From the NCBI GenBank assembly GCA_039810245.1, contig JBDHWQ010000026.1:1-47936 (forward strand): a DNA stretch of 47,936 nt. The letters are read 5' to 3'. The position numbers and the translations under genes are program-made. The notes beneath the pieces are model-generated. The model worked only from the letters and a program-made list of their open reading frames with translations. It was not told where the DNA came from and did not search any database. Origin of the DNA: CALDSL01 sp039810245 (GTDB lineage: Bacteria; Chloroflexota; Anaerolineae; Anaerolineales; Anaerolineaceae). This document shows, piece after piece, positions 16,325 through 25,176 of this stretch (its first letter is position 1; each line of letters opens with the position of its first letter).

Positions 16325-17443
16325 TTATTGGTTCTGCTCAGGCTGTCGCTGGTGCAGGTAACGCAGGATTTGGTCGCGCGTCAGCACGCCTTCCACCTGG
16401 TTCTCCGTCACCACCGGCACCTGTTGGATGTCTGCGTAATCCATCGTGTGCAGCACGCTGCTCAGCGCCGAATGCGGCGATACGCGTACCAGCCGCTCCC
16501 ACGGAACCATCACATCGCGCACGCGTGTGTGGTCCCACTTCATGCGCGGCAGCGCTATGATCGTTTCCATCGTCACCAGGCCCTGCGGATGGCGCTCACC
16601 CGGGACGATAAATGTCCGTTTACCATTTTGAAATACATTTTCAGTGATAAGCTCGCACACCGTCAGGTCACCGGGCACTTCCGCCACGCGACGATCCATC
16701 ACCTGGCCGGCGCGCACATCCGCGAGCAGCGAATGCTGCTGCGCGTACTGCCGCGCGCCAACCGCCGCATTGTTCAAAAACCAGCCGATAAAGGCAAACC
16801 ACAACCCGTTGTCGGCCTGTCCGCGGATCATCAGAAAGATGCCGCCGGCGACAAACAGCATGGCGATCCCCTGACCGGTGACGGTAGCAATGCGCGTGGC
16901 CTTCTGGTAACTGTGGGTCAGCGCCCACACAATGGCGCGGAAAACGCGTCCGCCATCCAGCGGGAAACTGGGGATCATGTTGAACAACACCAGGCTGAGG
17001 TTGATCTCGGCCAGCCAGCGCGCCGGCGTGGCCAATACGTTTACGTCCCCCGCCAACCAGGCTGCAGCGGCGAAAGCACCGGCCAGTGCCACGCTCACCA
17101 GCGGGCCGGCGATCGCGATACGGAACTCTACGCCTGCTCGCTGCGGCTCCTGCGCGATTTGCGCAACGCCGCCAAAGATAAACAGGGTGATTTGCCGCAC
17201 CGGGATGCCATTACGGATTGAAACGATGGCATGGCCAAATTCGTGCGCCAGGACTGAGAGAAATAAGAGTAAGGTCGTGATGGTAGCAAGCCCCCAGTGC
17301 AGGGCTGCCGGTTGGCCGGGGAACTGCGCTGCGTATACGCTGCTCGCAAGCGACCAGGACATTAATGCAAAAACCAGAAACCAGCTCCAATGCAGGCCGA
17401 CAGGAATTCCATATAACCTGCCCAGCTTAACACTCGCATTCAT
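16325..17443 (-). CDS. M50-family site-2-type protease with two CBS domains
   Basis: A 372-residue intramembrane metalloprotease. Start at 17443 (MNASVKLGRLYGIPVGLHWSW) follows AAAGGT by about ten bases; an ATG at 17491 adds a non-family tail. HEFGH (67-71) lies in a membrane helix and supplies two zinc ligands; FNMIPSFPLDGGRV supplies the Asp ligand. The C-terminal 130 residues hold two CBS modules (VMDRRVAEVPGDLTVCELI; VRDVMVPWERLVRVSPHSAL), which usually bind adenosyl ligands. Such proteins cleave membrane-bound anti-sigma factors or other segments, but no anti-sigma gene is beside it. Confidence 0.93.
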   Translation of the reverse strand: MNASVKLGRLYGIPVGLHWSWFLVFALMSWSLASSVYAAQFPGQPAALHWGLATITTLLLFLSVLAHEFGHAIVSIRNGIPVRQITLFIFGGVAQIAQEPQRAGVEFRIAIAGPLVSVALAGAFAAAAWLAGDVNVLATPARWLAEINLSLVLFNMIPSFPLDGGRVFRAIVWALTHSYQKATRIATVTGQGIAMLFVAGGIFLMIRGQADNGLWFAFIGWFLNNAAVGARQYAQQHSLLADVRAGQVMDRRVAEVPGDLTVCELITENVFQNGKRTFIVPGERHPQGLVTMETIIALPRMKWDHTRVRDVMVPWERLVRVSPHSALSSVLHTMDYADIQQVPVVTENQVEGVLTRDQILRYLHQRQPEQNQ

Positions 17444-17702
17444 TGGTAATGTACCTTTCAAACGAGCTCGTAGCCCGATACCTTCCGACAATCATCTTTC
17501 CAGGATGGACGTTTTCGTCCCTTCAAAGTTTAGCCTTGCGATCTATACTCGATATCAACAGAGTATCAGATTCGCATTAACAGCCAGCTTCTTGTGTTTA
17601 TTATAAGAAAATCATGGGCCGGGCACAATTCGGGAAGTTCTCTTGTATAGTCAGGAATCTCCCCCTATCGACCAACACCGTGCCGCCGCAACCTAAACGC
17701 GT

Positions 17703-17708
17703 TATAAT
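17703..17708 (+). promoter_or_regulatory. Candidate -10 element for the two-component operon
   Basis: TATAAT in the context GCGTTATAATCC, 41 bases before the GTG start. No clear -35 hexamer. The context resembles that upstream of mreB. Confidence 0.4.
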
Positions 17709-17749
17709 CCCGGTGAAGCAACATATTTAGGTGGTGACTGCGAGGAACG

Positions 17750-18442
17750 GTGGCCAGACGCTTACTTCTGGTGGACGATGACGCACTGATGCGTCGCAGC
17801 CTGGCGTTTAACCTGGAACAGGCCGGCTTTGGTGTGACCACGGCCAGCACGGCCGAAGATGGGCTGGCGATTATTCACAGCAATCGGCCAGACCTCGTAG
17901 TGTTGGATATTGGCCTGCCCGGCATGGACGGCCTGGATGCGCTGCGCCAGATACGCGATAAGCTGGGCGTTCCGGTGATCTTGCTCACCGCGCGCCGCCG
18001 CGAGCTGGATGAAGTGCTCGGCCTGGAACTGGGCGCGGATGATTACATCACCAAGCCTTTTGACTTGGACGTCCTGGTGGCGCACATAAAGGCTGTGCTG
18101 CGCCGCAGCGCCCAGGCCAGCCCGCAGGTCACGCCAGAGGCTGTGTCTGCCGGTGACCTGCGCATTGACCCCGGCCAGCATAATGCCATGTTGGGCGATC
18201 GCCCGCTGGAGCTTTCGCCGCGCGAGTTTGACCTGCTCTATCAGCTTGCCCTGCACGCCGGCAGTCTCGTTACCACCGATGAGCTGCTCAACCGCGTGTG
18301 GGGCGCTGAATTCCAGGGCCAGCCGCAGGTGGTTTACGTCCACATCCGCTGGCTGCGAGAGAAAACAGAAACCGATCCTGACCATCCGCGCCGTATCGTC
18401 ACCGTGCGCGGGCTGGGGTACAAGTATATGCCCCAGGAGTGA
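17750..18442 (+). CDS. OmpR/PhoB-family response regulator
   Basis: A 230-residue DNA-binding regulator. Receiver domain 1-120: acidic pocket VDDDA, phosphoacceptor Asp53 in VVLDIGLPGMDG, Thr in LLTARRRELDE, and Lys in DYITKPF. Winged helix 135-228: LSPREFDLLYQLALHAGSLVTTDELL and VVYVHIRWLREK are the OmpR-type signature. It starts with GTG after GAGGAAC. The sensor kinase gene follows five bases after its stop, and a tandem CTTAA site lies after the kinase, before an HtrA-like gene that is a likely target. Confidence 0.95.
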   Translation: MARRLLLVDDDALMRRSLAFNLEQAGFGVTTASTAEDGLAIIHSNRPDLVVLDIGLPGMDGLDALRQIRDKLGVPVILLTARRRELDEVLGLELGADDYITKPFDLDVLVAHIKAVLRRSAQASPQVTPEAVSAGDLRIDPGQHNAMLGDRPLELSPREFDLLYQLALHAGSLVTTDELLNRVWGAEFQGQPQVVYVHIRWLREKTETDPDHPRRIVTVRGLGYKYMPQE

Positions 18443-18447
18443 AACCC

Positions 18448-19866
18448 ATGCGTACGCTACGTGCCCGGCTGATCCTCAGCCACACCTTACCGATTTTGCT
18501 AGTGCTGCCCCTCATTGGCGGGGTCTTCTTGTATCTGCTGCAAACCCAGGTCTTCCTGGCCAATATTGCCAGCGAGCTCGACCGCCAGGCCGTGCTGATC
18601 TCGGATATCGCCGGGCAATACTCCGAAATCTGGCGCGACCCGGCGCGCAGCCAGGCATTTGTCGAGAGTATCAGCCTGAACTCGCGTGCCAGAACGATGC
18701 TGATTGACCCGCAGGGGCAGCTCATCGTGTCCAGCGACGCGGCCGATGCGGAGCGCATTGGACAGGTGGAATTTGTCCCGGATTACAATCAGTTCCTCTC
18801 GGGCGGCAAACATGCCGTAGTCACCTATAATAACGGCACCATTCAGGATGTTACCGTGCCGGTGATCAATCCATACGGCAAGCTGGCCGGTTTTGTGCGC
18901 CTGGAAAACCCGCTCGCGCCGGTGTCTGAGCGTTACCTGCAAATGCGGCGTTTCACCGTGGGTATCGTGGTGGGTGGGCTGCTGCTGGGTATTGCCATTG
19001 GCTCGTTCCTCGCCAATGACTTGCAAAAGCCGCTGCAGCGCACCACGCGCGCCGTGTACGAGCTGGCCGGTGGCGGGCAGCTAACACCACTCAAAGAAGA
19101 AGGCCCGCAGGAGACGCGCATGCTGCTGCGCGCCTTCAACAACCTGGTCGAGCGTCTGCGCACGCTGGAAGAAAGCCGTCGCCGGCTGCTTGCCAACCTG
19201 GTGCACGAGCTGGGGCGGCCATTGGGCGCGCTGCAGTCGGCGGTTACCGCGCTTTCCAATGGCGCGGACGAAGATGTGCCGCTGCGCCGCGAGCTTCTGG
19301 GCGGCATGGACGATGAATTACACCGCATGCGCAGCCTGGTGGATGACCTTGCGCGCCTGTATGAGCAGGTGTTAGGATCGATGGAGCTCGACCGCCAACC
19401 TACCGACCTGAATGAGTGGCTTGGCCGCGCTTCTGCGCCCTGGCGCGAGGCCGCGCTCGAAAAAGGCCTGGAGTGGCAGGCCGGTTTGCCTGGTGACCTG
19501 CCGGTGATGGACATTGATGCCGACCGCATGGCTCAGGCGCTGGGCAATCTGCTCAGTAACGCCGTGCGCTACACGCCCGCAGGTGGCAGGGTGTCGCTCA
19601 CAGCCGAAAACCGCTCGGAAGGAGTTGCCATCCACGTGGCAGACACCGGCCCGGGAGTGGTGTCGCAGGAACGCGAGCAGATCTTCACGCCGTTTTACCG
19701 CGGCAAAGCCGCGCGCCGCTTCTCAGATGGCATGGGCATCGGCCTGACCATCACGCGCGATCTGGTAACTGCGCATGGCGGCACGCTCACCCTGGAAAGC
19801 ACCCCGGGGCAGGGCAGCCGATTCACCATTCTTCTCCCGATCGGGACAGCCGCACAGCCTTCTTAA
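18448..19866 (+). CDS. Sensor histidine kinase, membrane-bound with extracytoplasmic sensor
   Basis: A 472-residue kinase. The ATG at 18448 follows AGGAG by nine bases and is preferred to an overlapping GTG at 18439. Transmembrane helix at about 12-32, an extracytoplasmic domain to about 170 (with MLIDPQGQLIVSSDAADAE, PAS/Cache-like), a second helix at 172-191, HAMP (NDLQKPLQRTTRAVYELAGG), then a dimerisation domain with His in NLVHELGRPLGAL and an ATPase with N box NLLSNAVRYTPAGG, G1 VADTGPGV and GMGIGLTITRDLV. The H box reads HELGRP rather than the common HELRTP. It pairs with the upstream response regulator. Confidence 0.95.
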   Translation: MRTLRARLILSHTLPILLVLPLIGGVFLYLLQTQVFLANIASELDRQAVLISDIAGQYSEIWRDPARSQAFVESISLNSRARTMLIDPQGQLIVSSDAADAERIGQVEFVPDYNQFLSGGKHAVVTYNNGTIQDVTVPVINPYGKLAGFVRLENPLAPVSERYLQMRRFTVGIVVGGLLLGIAIGSFLANDLQKPLQRTTRAVYELAGGGQLTPLKEEGPQETRMLLRAFNNLVERLRTLEESRRRLLANLVHELGRPLGALQSAVTALSNGADEDVPLRRELLGGMDDELHRMRSLVDDLARLYEQVLGSMELDRQPTDLNEWLGRASAPWREAALEKGLEWQAGLPGDLPVMDIDADRMAQALGNLLSNAVRYTPAGGRVSLTAENRSEGVAIHVADTGPGVVSQEREQIFTPFYRGKAARRFSDGMGIGLTITRDLVTAHGGTLTLESTPGQGSRFTILLPIGTAAQPS

Positions 19867-19877
19867 ACTGATCTTAA
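19861..19877 (+). promoter_or_regulatory. Tandem CTTAA repeat, candidate response-regulator site for htrA
   Basis: TCTTAA occurs at 19861-19866 and again at 19872-19877, an 11-bp period as expected for a head-to-tail OmpR/PhoB dimer on one face of the helix. The first copy includes the stop codon of the kinase gene; the site is about 95 bases before the HtrA start. Regulation is inferred. Confidence 0.45.
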
Positions 19878-19970
19878 GCTTGCAGATAGATTGCCATAAG
19901 GACGCGCTTCCTCATCGCGTGGTATCTTTAGCGCGAAGAAAAAACCAAAAAAGGTTTGGAGGGAGTACGT

Positions 19971-21203
19971 ATGAAACGATCGATTTTCGCATCAGTCATG
20001 CTGGTGCTTGTGATTTCTCTGGCGGCATGCAGTCCTCTTGCAGCCGCGAACACCCTTGCCGGTGTGGCACGCTCCACCGGCGCGCTGGCAGCGCCCGCGG
20101 CAAATGGCGCGACGGCATCCCGTAGCAATAGCGTCTTAAACCAGGCCATCGACAGCAACCAGCTCGAAGCTATCTATCAGCAGGTAAACCCTTCGGTGGT
20201 CAATATTCAGGTCATCGCCCAGGCGCGCAACACCCAGGCAATGCCCGGGTTCTTCTTTGGTGACCAACAGAATGCCCCGCAGGCGCAAAGCTCGGCCCTC
20301 GGTTCCGGTTTTGTCTGGGATAAACAAGGCTACATCGTTACCAATAATCACGTCATTGATGGCGGCACCGAGATCTCGGTGGAGTTTTCGGACGGCTACG
20401 TGGTGCCTGCCAAGCTGGTTGGCGCCGACGTCAACAGTGATCTGGCCGTTCTCAAGGTAGACATGCCCGCCGACCGGCTCACCCCCATAACGGTAGATAA
20501 CAGCGGCGAAGTGCGCGTTGGCCAGACTGCTATTGCCATTGGCAACCCGTTTGGCCTGGAAGGCACAATGACCCTGGGCATCATCTCCGCGGTGGGTCGC
20601 TCGATGCCCGTCAGCGCTTCAGCTACCCGCAGCGGGGCATCCTATACCATCCCCAATATTATTCAGACCGACGCGCCAATCAACCCCGGCAACTCGGGTG
20701 GCGTGCTTCTCAACGCCGACGGTCACCTCATCGGCGTCACCAACGCAATCGAATCGACCACTCAGGCCAACGCCGGCATCGGTTTCGCCATCCCGTCCGC
20801 GATCATCCAGAAGGTCGTTCCCGCGCTGATCCGCGATGGTAAGTACGAATACCCATACATCGGCATCAGCGGCGCGACGCTTACCTACAACCTGAATCAG
20901 GCTATGGATCTGAGCCAGGAACAGCGCGGCGTGCTGGTGGCCGAAGTAACGTCCGGCGGTCCGGCAGACAAGGCCGGCATCCAGGGCAGTAACCGCCAGG
21001 CGCAAATCAACGGCAGCGACGTTGCCGTAGGCGGCGATGTGATCACTGCCATCGATGGCCAGCCGGTTACCACATTCGAAGAAATGGTCGGCTACCTGAT
21101 TGAGAAAAAATCCCCAGGCGATACCGCGGTGTTAACGGTACTGCGAGACGGCAAAACCTCGGATATCACCATCACCCTGGGTACTCGCCCGGCAAGCCAG
21201 TAG
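19971..21203 (+). CDS. HtrA/DegP-family serine protease, lipoprotein, with PDZ domain
   Basis: A 410-residue extracytoplasmic quality-control protease. The ATG at 19971 after GGAGGGAG gives a lipoprotein signal MKRSIFASVMLVLVISLAAC with Cys20. The trypsin-like domain covers about 65-290 with His127 (TNNHVID), Asp157 (NSDLAVLKVD) and Ser242 (INPGNSGGVLLN). A PDZ domain occupies about 295-400 (IGISGATLTYNLNQAM to GDVITAIDGQPVTTFEEM). It follows the two-component pair by about 100 bases, like htrA genes controlled by envelope-stress systems such as CssRS; that role is inferred. A perfect terminator ends it. Confidence 0.96.
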   Translation: MKRSIFASVMLVLVISLAACSPLAAANTLAGVARSTGALAAPAANGATASRSNSVLNQAIDSNQLEAIYQQVNPSVVNIQVIAQARNTQAMPGFFFGDQQNAPQAQSSALGSGFVWDKQGYIVTNNHVIDGGTEISVEFSDGYVVPAKLVGADVNSDLAVLKVDMPADRLTPITVDNSGEVRVGQTAIAIGNPFGLEGTMTLGIISAVGRSMPVSASATRSGASYTIPNIIQTDAPINPGNSGGVLLNADGHLIGVTNAIESTTQANAGIGFAIPSAIIQKVVPALIRDGKYEYPYIGISGATLTYNLNQAMDLSQEQRGVLVAEVTSGGPADKAGIQGSNRQAQINGSDVAVGGDVITAIDGQPVTTFEEMVGYLIEKKSPGDTAVLTVLRDGKTSDITITLGTRPASQ

Positions 21204-21285
21204 GGAGCTTTTCGCCCCCGCCCCAATCCTACCAGGTCCCGCATCCGCCGGGCATGCGGGCCCTGAGAACACACCATTTGGAACG

Positions 21286-21315
21286 CAAAACCCCTCGCCG
21301 CCGCGAGGGGTTTTG
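21286..21315. terminator. Strong bidirectional terminator shared by htrA and tRNA-Arg
   Basis: CAAAACCCCTCG (21286-21297) pairs perfectly with CGAGGGGTTTTG (21304-21315) around loop CCGCCG. The 12-bp stem has A4 on one side and T4 on the other, so it works in both directions: for the + strand protease and the - strand tRNA just 8 bases away. Confidence 0.93.
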
Positions 21316-21323
21316 TGATTTAG

Positions 21324-21395
21324 CGCGCCTGCCGAGACTCGAACTCGGGCTCCCACCTCCGGAGGGTGATGTGATGTCCACTTCACTACAGGCGC
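21324..21395 (-). tRNA. tRNA-Arg (anticodon CCG)
   Basis: All four arms fold on the - strand: acceptor GCGCCTG/CAGGCGC, D arm GTGA-AGTGGACA-TCAC, anticodon arm TCACC-CTCCGGA-GGTGG with CCG at positions 34-36, and T arm CCGAG-TTCGAGT-CTCGG. The variable loop is 4 bases (GAGC) and the discriminator is G. The 3' CCA is not encoded. It reads CGG codons. It follows the PrsW-family gene by 46 bases on the same strand and ends at a strong terminator. Confidence 0.97.
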
Positions 21396-21441
21396 TAACT
21401 GCTCAGGATTGTACCATAAGCACTCGGCATTGTTAAGCGCT

Positions 21442-22431
21442 TCAGCTCCCGGCGCGCGGCGACAGCCCGCGCAGCTCGTTGCGCAGCCGATCGATGATTT
21501 GCGAGTTGCCGTGCTCTTCGCCCATTCGCGCCAATTGGTTTTTTTTATGCGACAGCTCGCCGCATAACTGGTAGAACTTGCTGGTTTCTCCGTAACGCCC
21601 GCTGCCCAGCGCGCCAAGACGCGCCCCGGTCTGCGACCAGGCCGAGCAGGCGGTGTTGTACTGCCCGGGGCTGATTATCCCCAGGTCCACCTCTTCCCGC
21701 AGCGCAGAGCGCAGCGTCTGCCGCTCGCGGTTGATCATAAACAGGATGAATGCGAACATCAGCACCCAGCCGGACCAGTCCCACAGCAGACCCACGGCGC
21801 GGCCGGCTGCGCCTTGCAGCAGGCTGGCCATGCCATTATGCAGCGCGTGCAGGCTCACCGCCACCAGCCAGCCGATCAGCGGCGCGCCCAGCCTGACCGC
21901 CCAACTGCGATTGAGCCGTGCTAGCGCCAGCCCAATGCCGATAAAGGCGGTGTAGAAGGGGTGCTGCCAGCCCACCAGCAGCACGCGCACGATTACCATG
22001 CCAAAGATGCCGCCCATGCCATCTTCCAGATAGCCGTAGTTGTAGATATAGAAGGCATTTTCGGTAGCCGCAAAACCCAGAGCCACGATGGCCGCGTACA
22101 CAATTCCATCCAGGATCGAGTCAAACTCGCGCGGGAAGATCAGGAATACCAGCAGCACCGCCAGCCCCTTGAGCGTCTCTTCGACGATCGGGGCGATCAA
22201 CGACCCGGTAGTCAATTCGGTCGCAATTTCCGACTGGGTGAACAGGTATACCCCAATCCCCAGCCCGGTATTGACCACAAACGCTACCCCGGCCGCGATC
22301 ACCGCGCCCCACACGAACACCCCGCCCAGCAGCATGCGCGGCTCTTTCTCGTAACGATCGAGCCAGTATACGAAGCCCGCGAACAGAAACATGGGCACAA
22401 AACCGGAAAAGATTGATAAGGCCAATCCCAT
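21442..22431 (-). CDS. PrsW-family intramembrane metalloprotease
   Basis: A 329-residue polytopic membrane protein of the PrsW group. The family motifs are present: APIVEETLKG (EE-x-x-K), ATENAFYIYNYGYLEDG (E-N-x-x-Y), and HPFYTAFIGIGLA plus SLHALHNGM, which supply the conserved His. About eight membrane segments span residues 1-250; the last 90 residues are soluble and helical. In Bacillus PrsW starts cleavage of the RsiW anti-sigma factor; no sigma/anti-sigma genes are near here, so the substrate is unknown. The soluble tail is longer than in PrsW itself. Confidence 0.9.
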   Translation of the reverse strand: MGLALSIFSGFVPMFLFAGFVYWLDRYEKEPRMLLGGVFVWGAVIAAGVAFVVNTGLGIGVYLFTQSEIATELTTGSLIAPIVEETLKGLAVLLVFLIFPREFDSILDGIVYAAIVALGFAATENAFYIYNYGYLEDGMGGIFGMVIVRVLLVGWQHPFYTAFIGIGLALARLNRSWAVRLGAPLIGWLVAVSLHALHNGMASLLQGAAGRAVGLLWDWSGWVLMFAFILFMINRERQTLRSALREEVDLGIISPGQYNTACSAWSQTGARLGALGSGRYGETSKFYQLCGELSHKKNQLARMGEEHGNSQIIDRLRNELRGLSPRAGS

Positions 22432-22544
22432 TATCCACCCCTCTCTGCTGGAAGTAACACAACTGCATGCAAGCTAACGATCTGGAAAATTGTTCGCCAT
22501 ACCGGTATTCCGCTGGAACCCTGACAGATTGATTATAGCCAGGA

Positions 22545-23210
22545 TTATGAAGTAATCAGCCCAACCCGTTCCACGCTTCCCGCCAATGGATCCAGCCCCA
22601 GCGCGGCCAGGACTTCTTCCGGCCGGCCGGTTGCACCTTCGCGCGCAGTCAGCCGCAGGAGCAGCCGCTGCGGCTCGCCATCGCCCACCGCGATGGACTC
22701 AACCAGCGGGCGCAGGTCGTAGGCCTTGCCACGCCAGGCACGCGGCAGGCTTTCGGCGGTGCGCAGCGCGTTTACACGCTGCGCCAGCTCGACATCTGGC
22801 AGCGATTCACGTAATGTCACCACATAATCAGCCGCCAGCAGCCGTGTCTGCATCGCCGGTGATTGCAGCGGCACTTCTTCTACCGCTTCAATCAGCAGCC
22901 CGGGCGGCGCGGCGCGTTCCAGGCGTTCGCGTAGTTCGGTCAATGCGGGCGGCTGCTCCAGCCAGACGTCCAGCAGCTCGACACGGCTGGTGGCGCCCAA
23001 TGGCAGCGAGGCGGCCATCTGAAAACGCGGCCGCGGTTTGAAGCCTCTGGTGTACGCCAGCGGCAGCCCGGCGCGGCGCAGCGTACGCTCCCATACCGTG
23101 TGCATATCCAGGTTGCCCACGTAGCGCATTGCCTGCACCTTGCCAAAAGTGATGCGCACCCGCGTCAGCACAGGCGTGGGAGCGGCGGGGGCAGGAAGCT
23201 GCTCGCTCAT
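22545..23210 (-). CDS. DUF2344 protein partnered with radical SAM enzyme (TIGR03936)
   Basis: A 221-residue protein that usually sits next to, or is fused to, the TIGR03960-type radical SAM protein. VRITFGKVQAMRYVGNLDMHTVWERTLRRAG is the family start, seen as RITFGKVQAMRYVG; TRGFKPRPRFQMAASLPLG is the strongest signature. The ATG at 23210 overlaps the radical SAM stop codon (ATGA), so the two are made together. The reaction is unknown; in other genomes the pair precedes the ribonuclease G gene, but here no rng follows. Confidence 0.92.
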   Translation of the reverse strand: MSEQLPAPAAPTPVLTRVRITFGKVQAMRYVGNLDMHTVWERTLRRAGLPLAYTRGFKPRPRFQMAASLPLGATSRVELLDVWLEQPPALTELRERLERAAPPGLLIEAVEEVPLQSPAMQTRLLAADYVVTLRESLPDVELAQRVNALRTAESLPRAWRGKAYDLRPLVESIAVGDGEPQRLLLRLTAREGATGRPEEVLAALGLDPLAGSVERVGLITS

Positions 23211-25105
23211 GATGGCATCCGCATTTTCTTTGCCACCGGCGGGCATTTCCAGGCATCATCTGGCAGCGCGGCGCGCATCTCGTTGAACCCGGGCAGGATG
23301 CCACACGCAAAGCACTGACCGCGGCAGTCGTCGCGGAAGCGCGGCTCCTGGCTCCACTGGTAATCCTGCTGGAGATAGCTCTTGCGCACCCCGCTGTGGA
23401 TGTGATCCCAGGGCAGCATTTCATCCAGCCCGCGCGCGCGGTGGCTGTAGAAATTGGGATCCAAATCTTCAGCGGCGAACGCCTGTCGCCAGGCCTGGAT
23501 GTCGAAATGCTCCTGCCAGGCGTCAAATTTTGTGCCGTTCTGCCAGGCGCGGTAGATCACGGCGCTCAGGCGCCGGTCGCCGCGTGACAGCCAGGCTTCC
23601 AGCAGGGTCACGTCCGGCTCGGACCAGGTCAGCTTGATGCCCGGGTCGCGCAGGCTGCTCTTGAGCAGCGCCAGCTTTTCGTGGATGGCATCCATCGTGT
23701 CGCACGCCACCCATTGGAATGGGGTGTGCGCCTTGGGGATAAACGTGGAGACCCCCGCGTTGACCTTCGCCTTGCGGCCGATGACTTTTCGCCCTTCCGC
23801 CAGCACTGCTTTGCACAGATCAGCGATGGCCTGTACGTCTTCCAGCGTCTCCAGCGGGTGGCCGATCATGAAATAGAGCTTGATCGTGGTCCAGCCATGA
23901 CTGTAGATTTCGCGCGCCGTCGACAGAAGCTGTTCGGTGGTGACCATTTTGTTGATTACACGGCGCATGCGCTCGCTGGCAGCTTCGGGGGCCAATGTAA
24001 ACCCACCGCCGGGGCGCAGCTCTTTTAGCTCATCCATCAGGCTGACCGAAAATGAGTCGATGCGCAGCGAAGGCAGCGACACGGAAAGGTTCTGCCCCGT
24101 GAAGCGCGCGCTGACCTGCTGCACCAGTTCCACAATGTTCGTATAGTCAGAAGAGGACAGCGAGAGCAGGCCTACTTCTTCGTACCCGGTCGCTTTGAGC
24201 GAGGCTTCAATCGCGTCCACCACCTGTGCCACCGGGCGCTCGCGCACCGGCCGGCTGATCATTCCAGCGTGGCAGAAGCGGCAGCCGCGCGTGCAGCCGC
24301 GCATGATCTCGATCGCCACGCGGTTGTGCACCACATCCACGTTCGGAACCAGTAAGTTTGTCACCGGGGCGGGCAAGGTTCCCACCAGCCGCTTGGTGAT
24401 TGTCTTCGGCGCGGCCTTGCTCAGCGGTTTGAGCGCTGCCAGCGTGCCGTCGGCATGGTACGAATCCTGGTATAACGCCGGCACATACACCCCACGGATG
24501 CCCGCCAGCCGTTCCAGCAGCGCCGCGCGGCTTTCACTACTGCGTTTCCAGGCCTGATGCGCGTCCACAATTTCGTGGATCACTTCTTCGCCCTCGCCGA
24601 TCACAAATGCATCAACGAAGGTCGCTACGGGCTCGGGGTTAAACGTGGCGTGCCCACCCGCGATCACCAGCGGGTGCTTTTCGCTGCGCTCGGCACTGAA
24701 AAGCGGTAGTCCGGCCAGGTCAAGGCTGTTGAGCAGGTTGGTGTACAGTGTTTCGTAGGGCAGCGTATAGCCCAGGATATCAAAATCTGCCAGAGCGTGC
24801 TTGCTTTCCAGGCTGTAGAGCGGGATACCCGCCGCGCGCATGGCGGCTTCCATGTCGGTCCACGGGCAGTAAGCCCGCTCGGCCAGCGTATCCGTCCGTT
24901 GGTTGAGCTGGTCATACAGGATCGCCAGCCCCAGGTTGGGCACGCCGATGTCGTACAGGTCGGGGAATAGCAGCGCCACGCGCGTGGCGACCGCGTCCCA
25001 ATCCTTCACCACCTGGTTCAGCTCGCCGCCGGTGTAGCGGCCCGGTTTCTGGACAGTCAATAAGATCCGCTCCAGGCGGTCTTCTATCTCGTGGGGCAAA
25101 AGCAC
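23207..25105 (-). CDS. TIGR03960-family radical SAM protein
   Basis: A 632-residue enzyme of unknown reaction. The iron-sulfur site is CTRGCRFC (C-x3-C-x2-C) within MRGCTRGCRFCHAGMISRP. The N-terminal part (PDLYDIGVPNLGLAILYDQL, GGHATFNPEP, GEGEEVIHEIV) is a cobalamin-binding-like domain as in the B12-binding radical SAM group, although no DxHxxG motif is seen. The C-terminus carries a small Cys pair (RDDCRGQCFACGILPG), C-x3-C-x2-C, perhaps a second metal site. It starts with GTG at 25105, 11 bases after AAGGAG. Coupled to the DUF2344 gene. Confidence 0.94.
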   Translation of the reverse strand: MLLPHEIEDRLERILLTVQKPGRYTGGELNQVVKDWDAVATRVALLFPDLYDIGVPNLGLAILYDQLNQRTDTLAERAYCPWTDMEAAMRAAGIPLYSLESKHALADFDILGYTLPYETLYTNLLNSLDLAGLPLFSAERSEKHPLVIAGGHATFNPEPVATFVDAFVIGEGEEVIHEIVDAHQAWKRSSESRAALLERLAGIRGVYVPALYQDSYHADGTLAALKPLSKAAPKTITKRLVGTLPAPVTNLLVPNVDVVHNRVAIEIMRGCTRGCRFCHAGMISRPVRERPVAQVVDAIEASLKATGYEEVGLLSLSSSDYTNIVELVQQVSARFTGQNLSVSLPSLRIDSFSVSLMDELKELRPGGGFTLAPEAASERMRRVINKMVTTEQLLSTAREIYSHGWTTIKLYFMIGHPLETLEDVQAIADLCKAVLAEGRKVIGRKAKVNAGVSTFIPKAHTPFQWVACDTMDAIHEKLALLKSSLRDPGIKLTWSEPDVTLLEAWLSRGDRRLSAVIYRAWQNGTKFDAWQEHFDIQAWRQAFAAEDLDPNFYSHRARGLDEMLPWDHIHSGVRKSYLQQDYQWSQEPRFRDDCRGQCFACGILPGFNEMRAALPDDAWKCPPVAKKMRMPS

Positions 25106-25176
25106 AGGCTGTATTTCTCCTTGCGTGAATTTGGTGCAGGCCTAATTTTAACCGATTTTGTCGGATTTGGCCCTTT

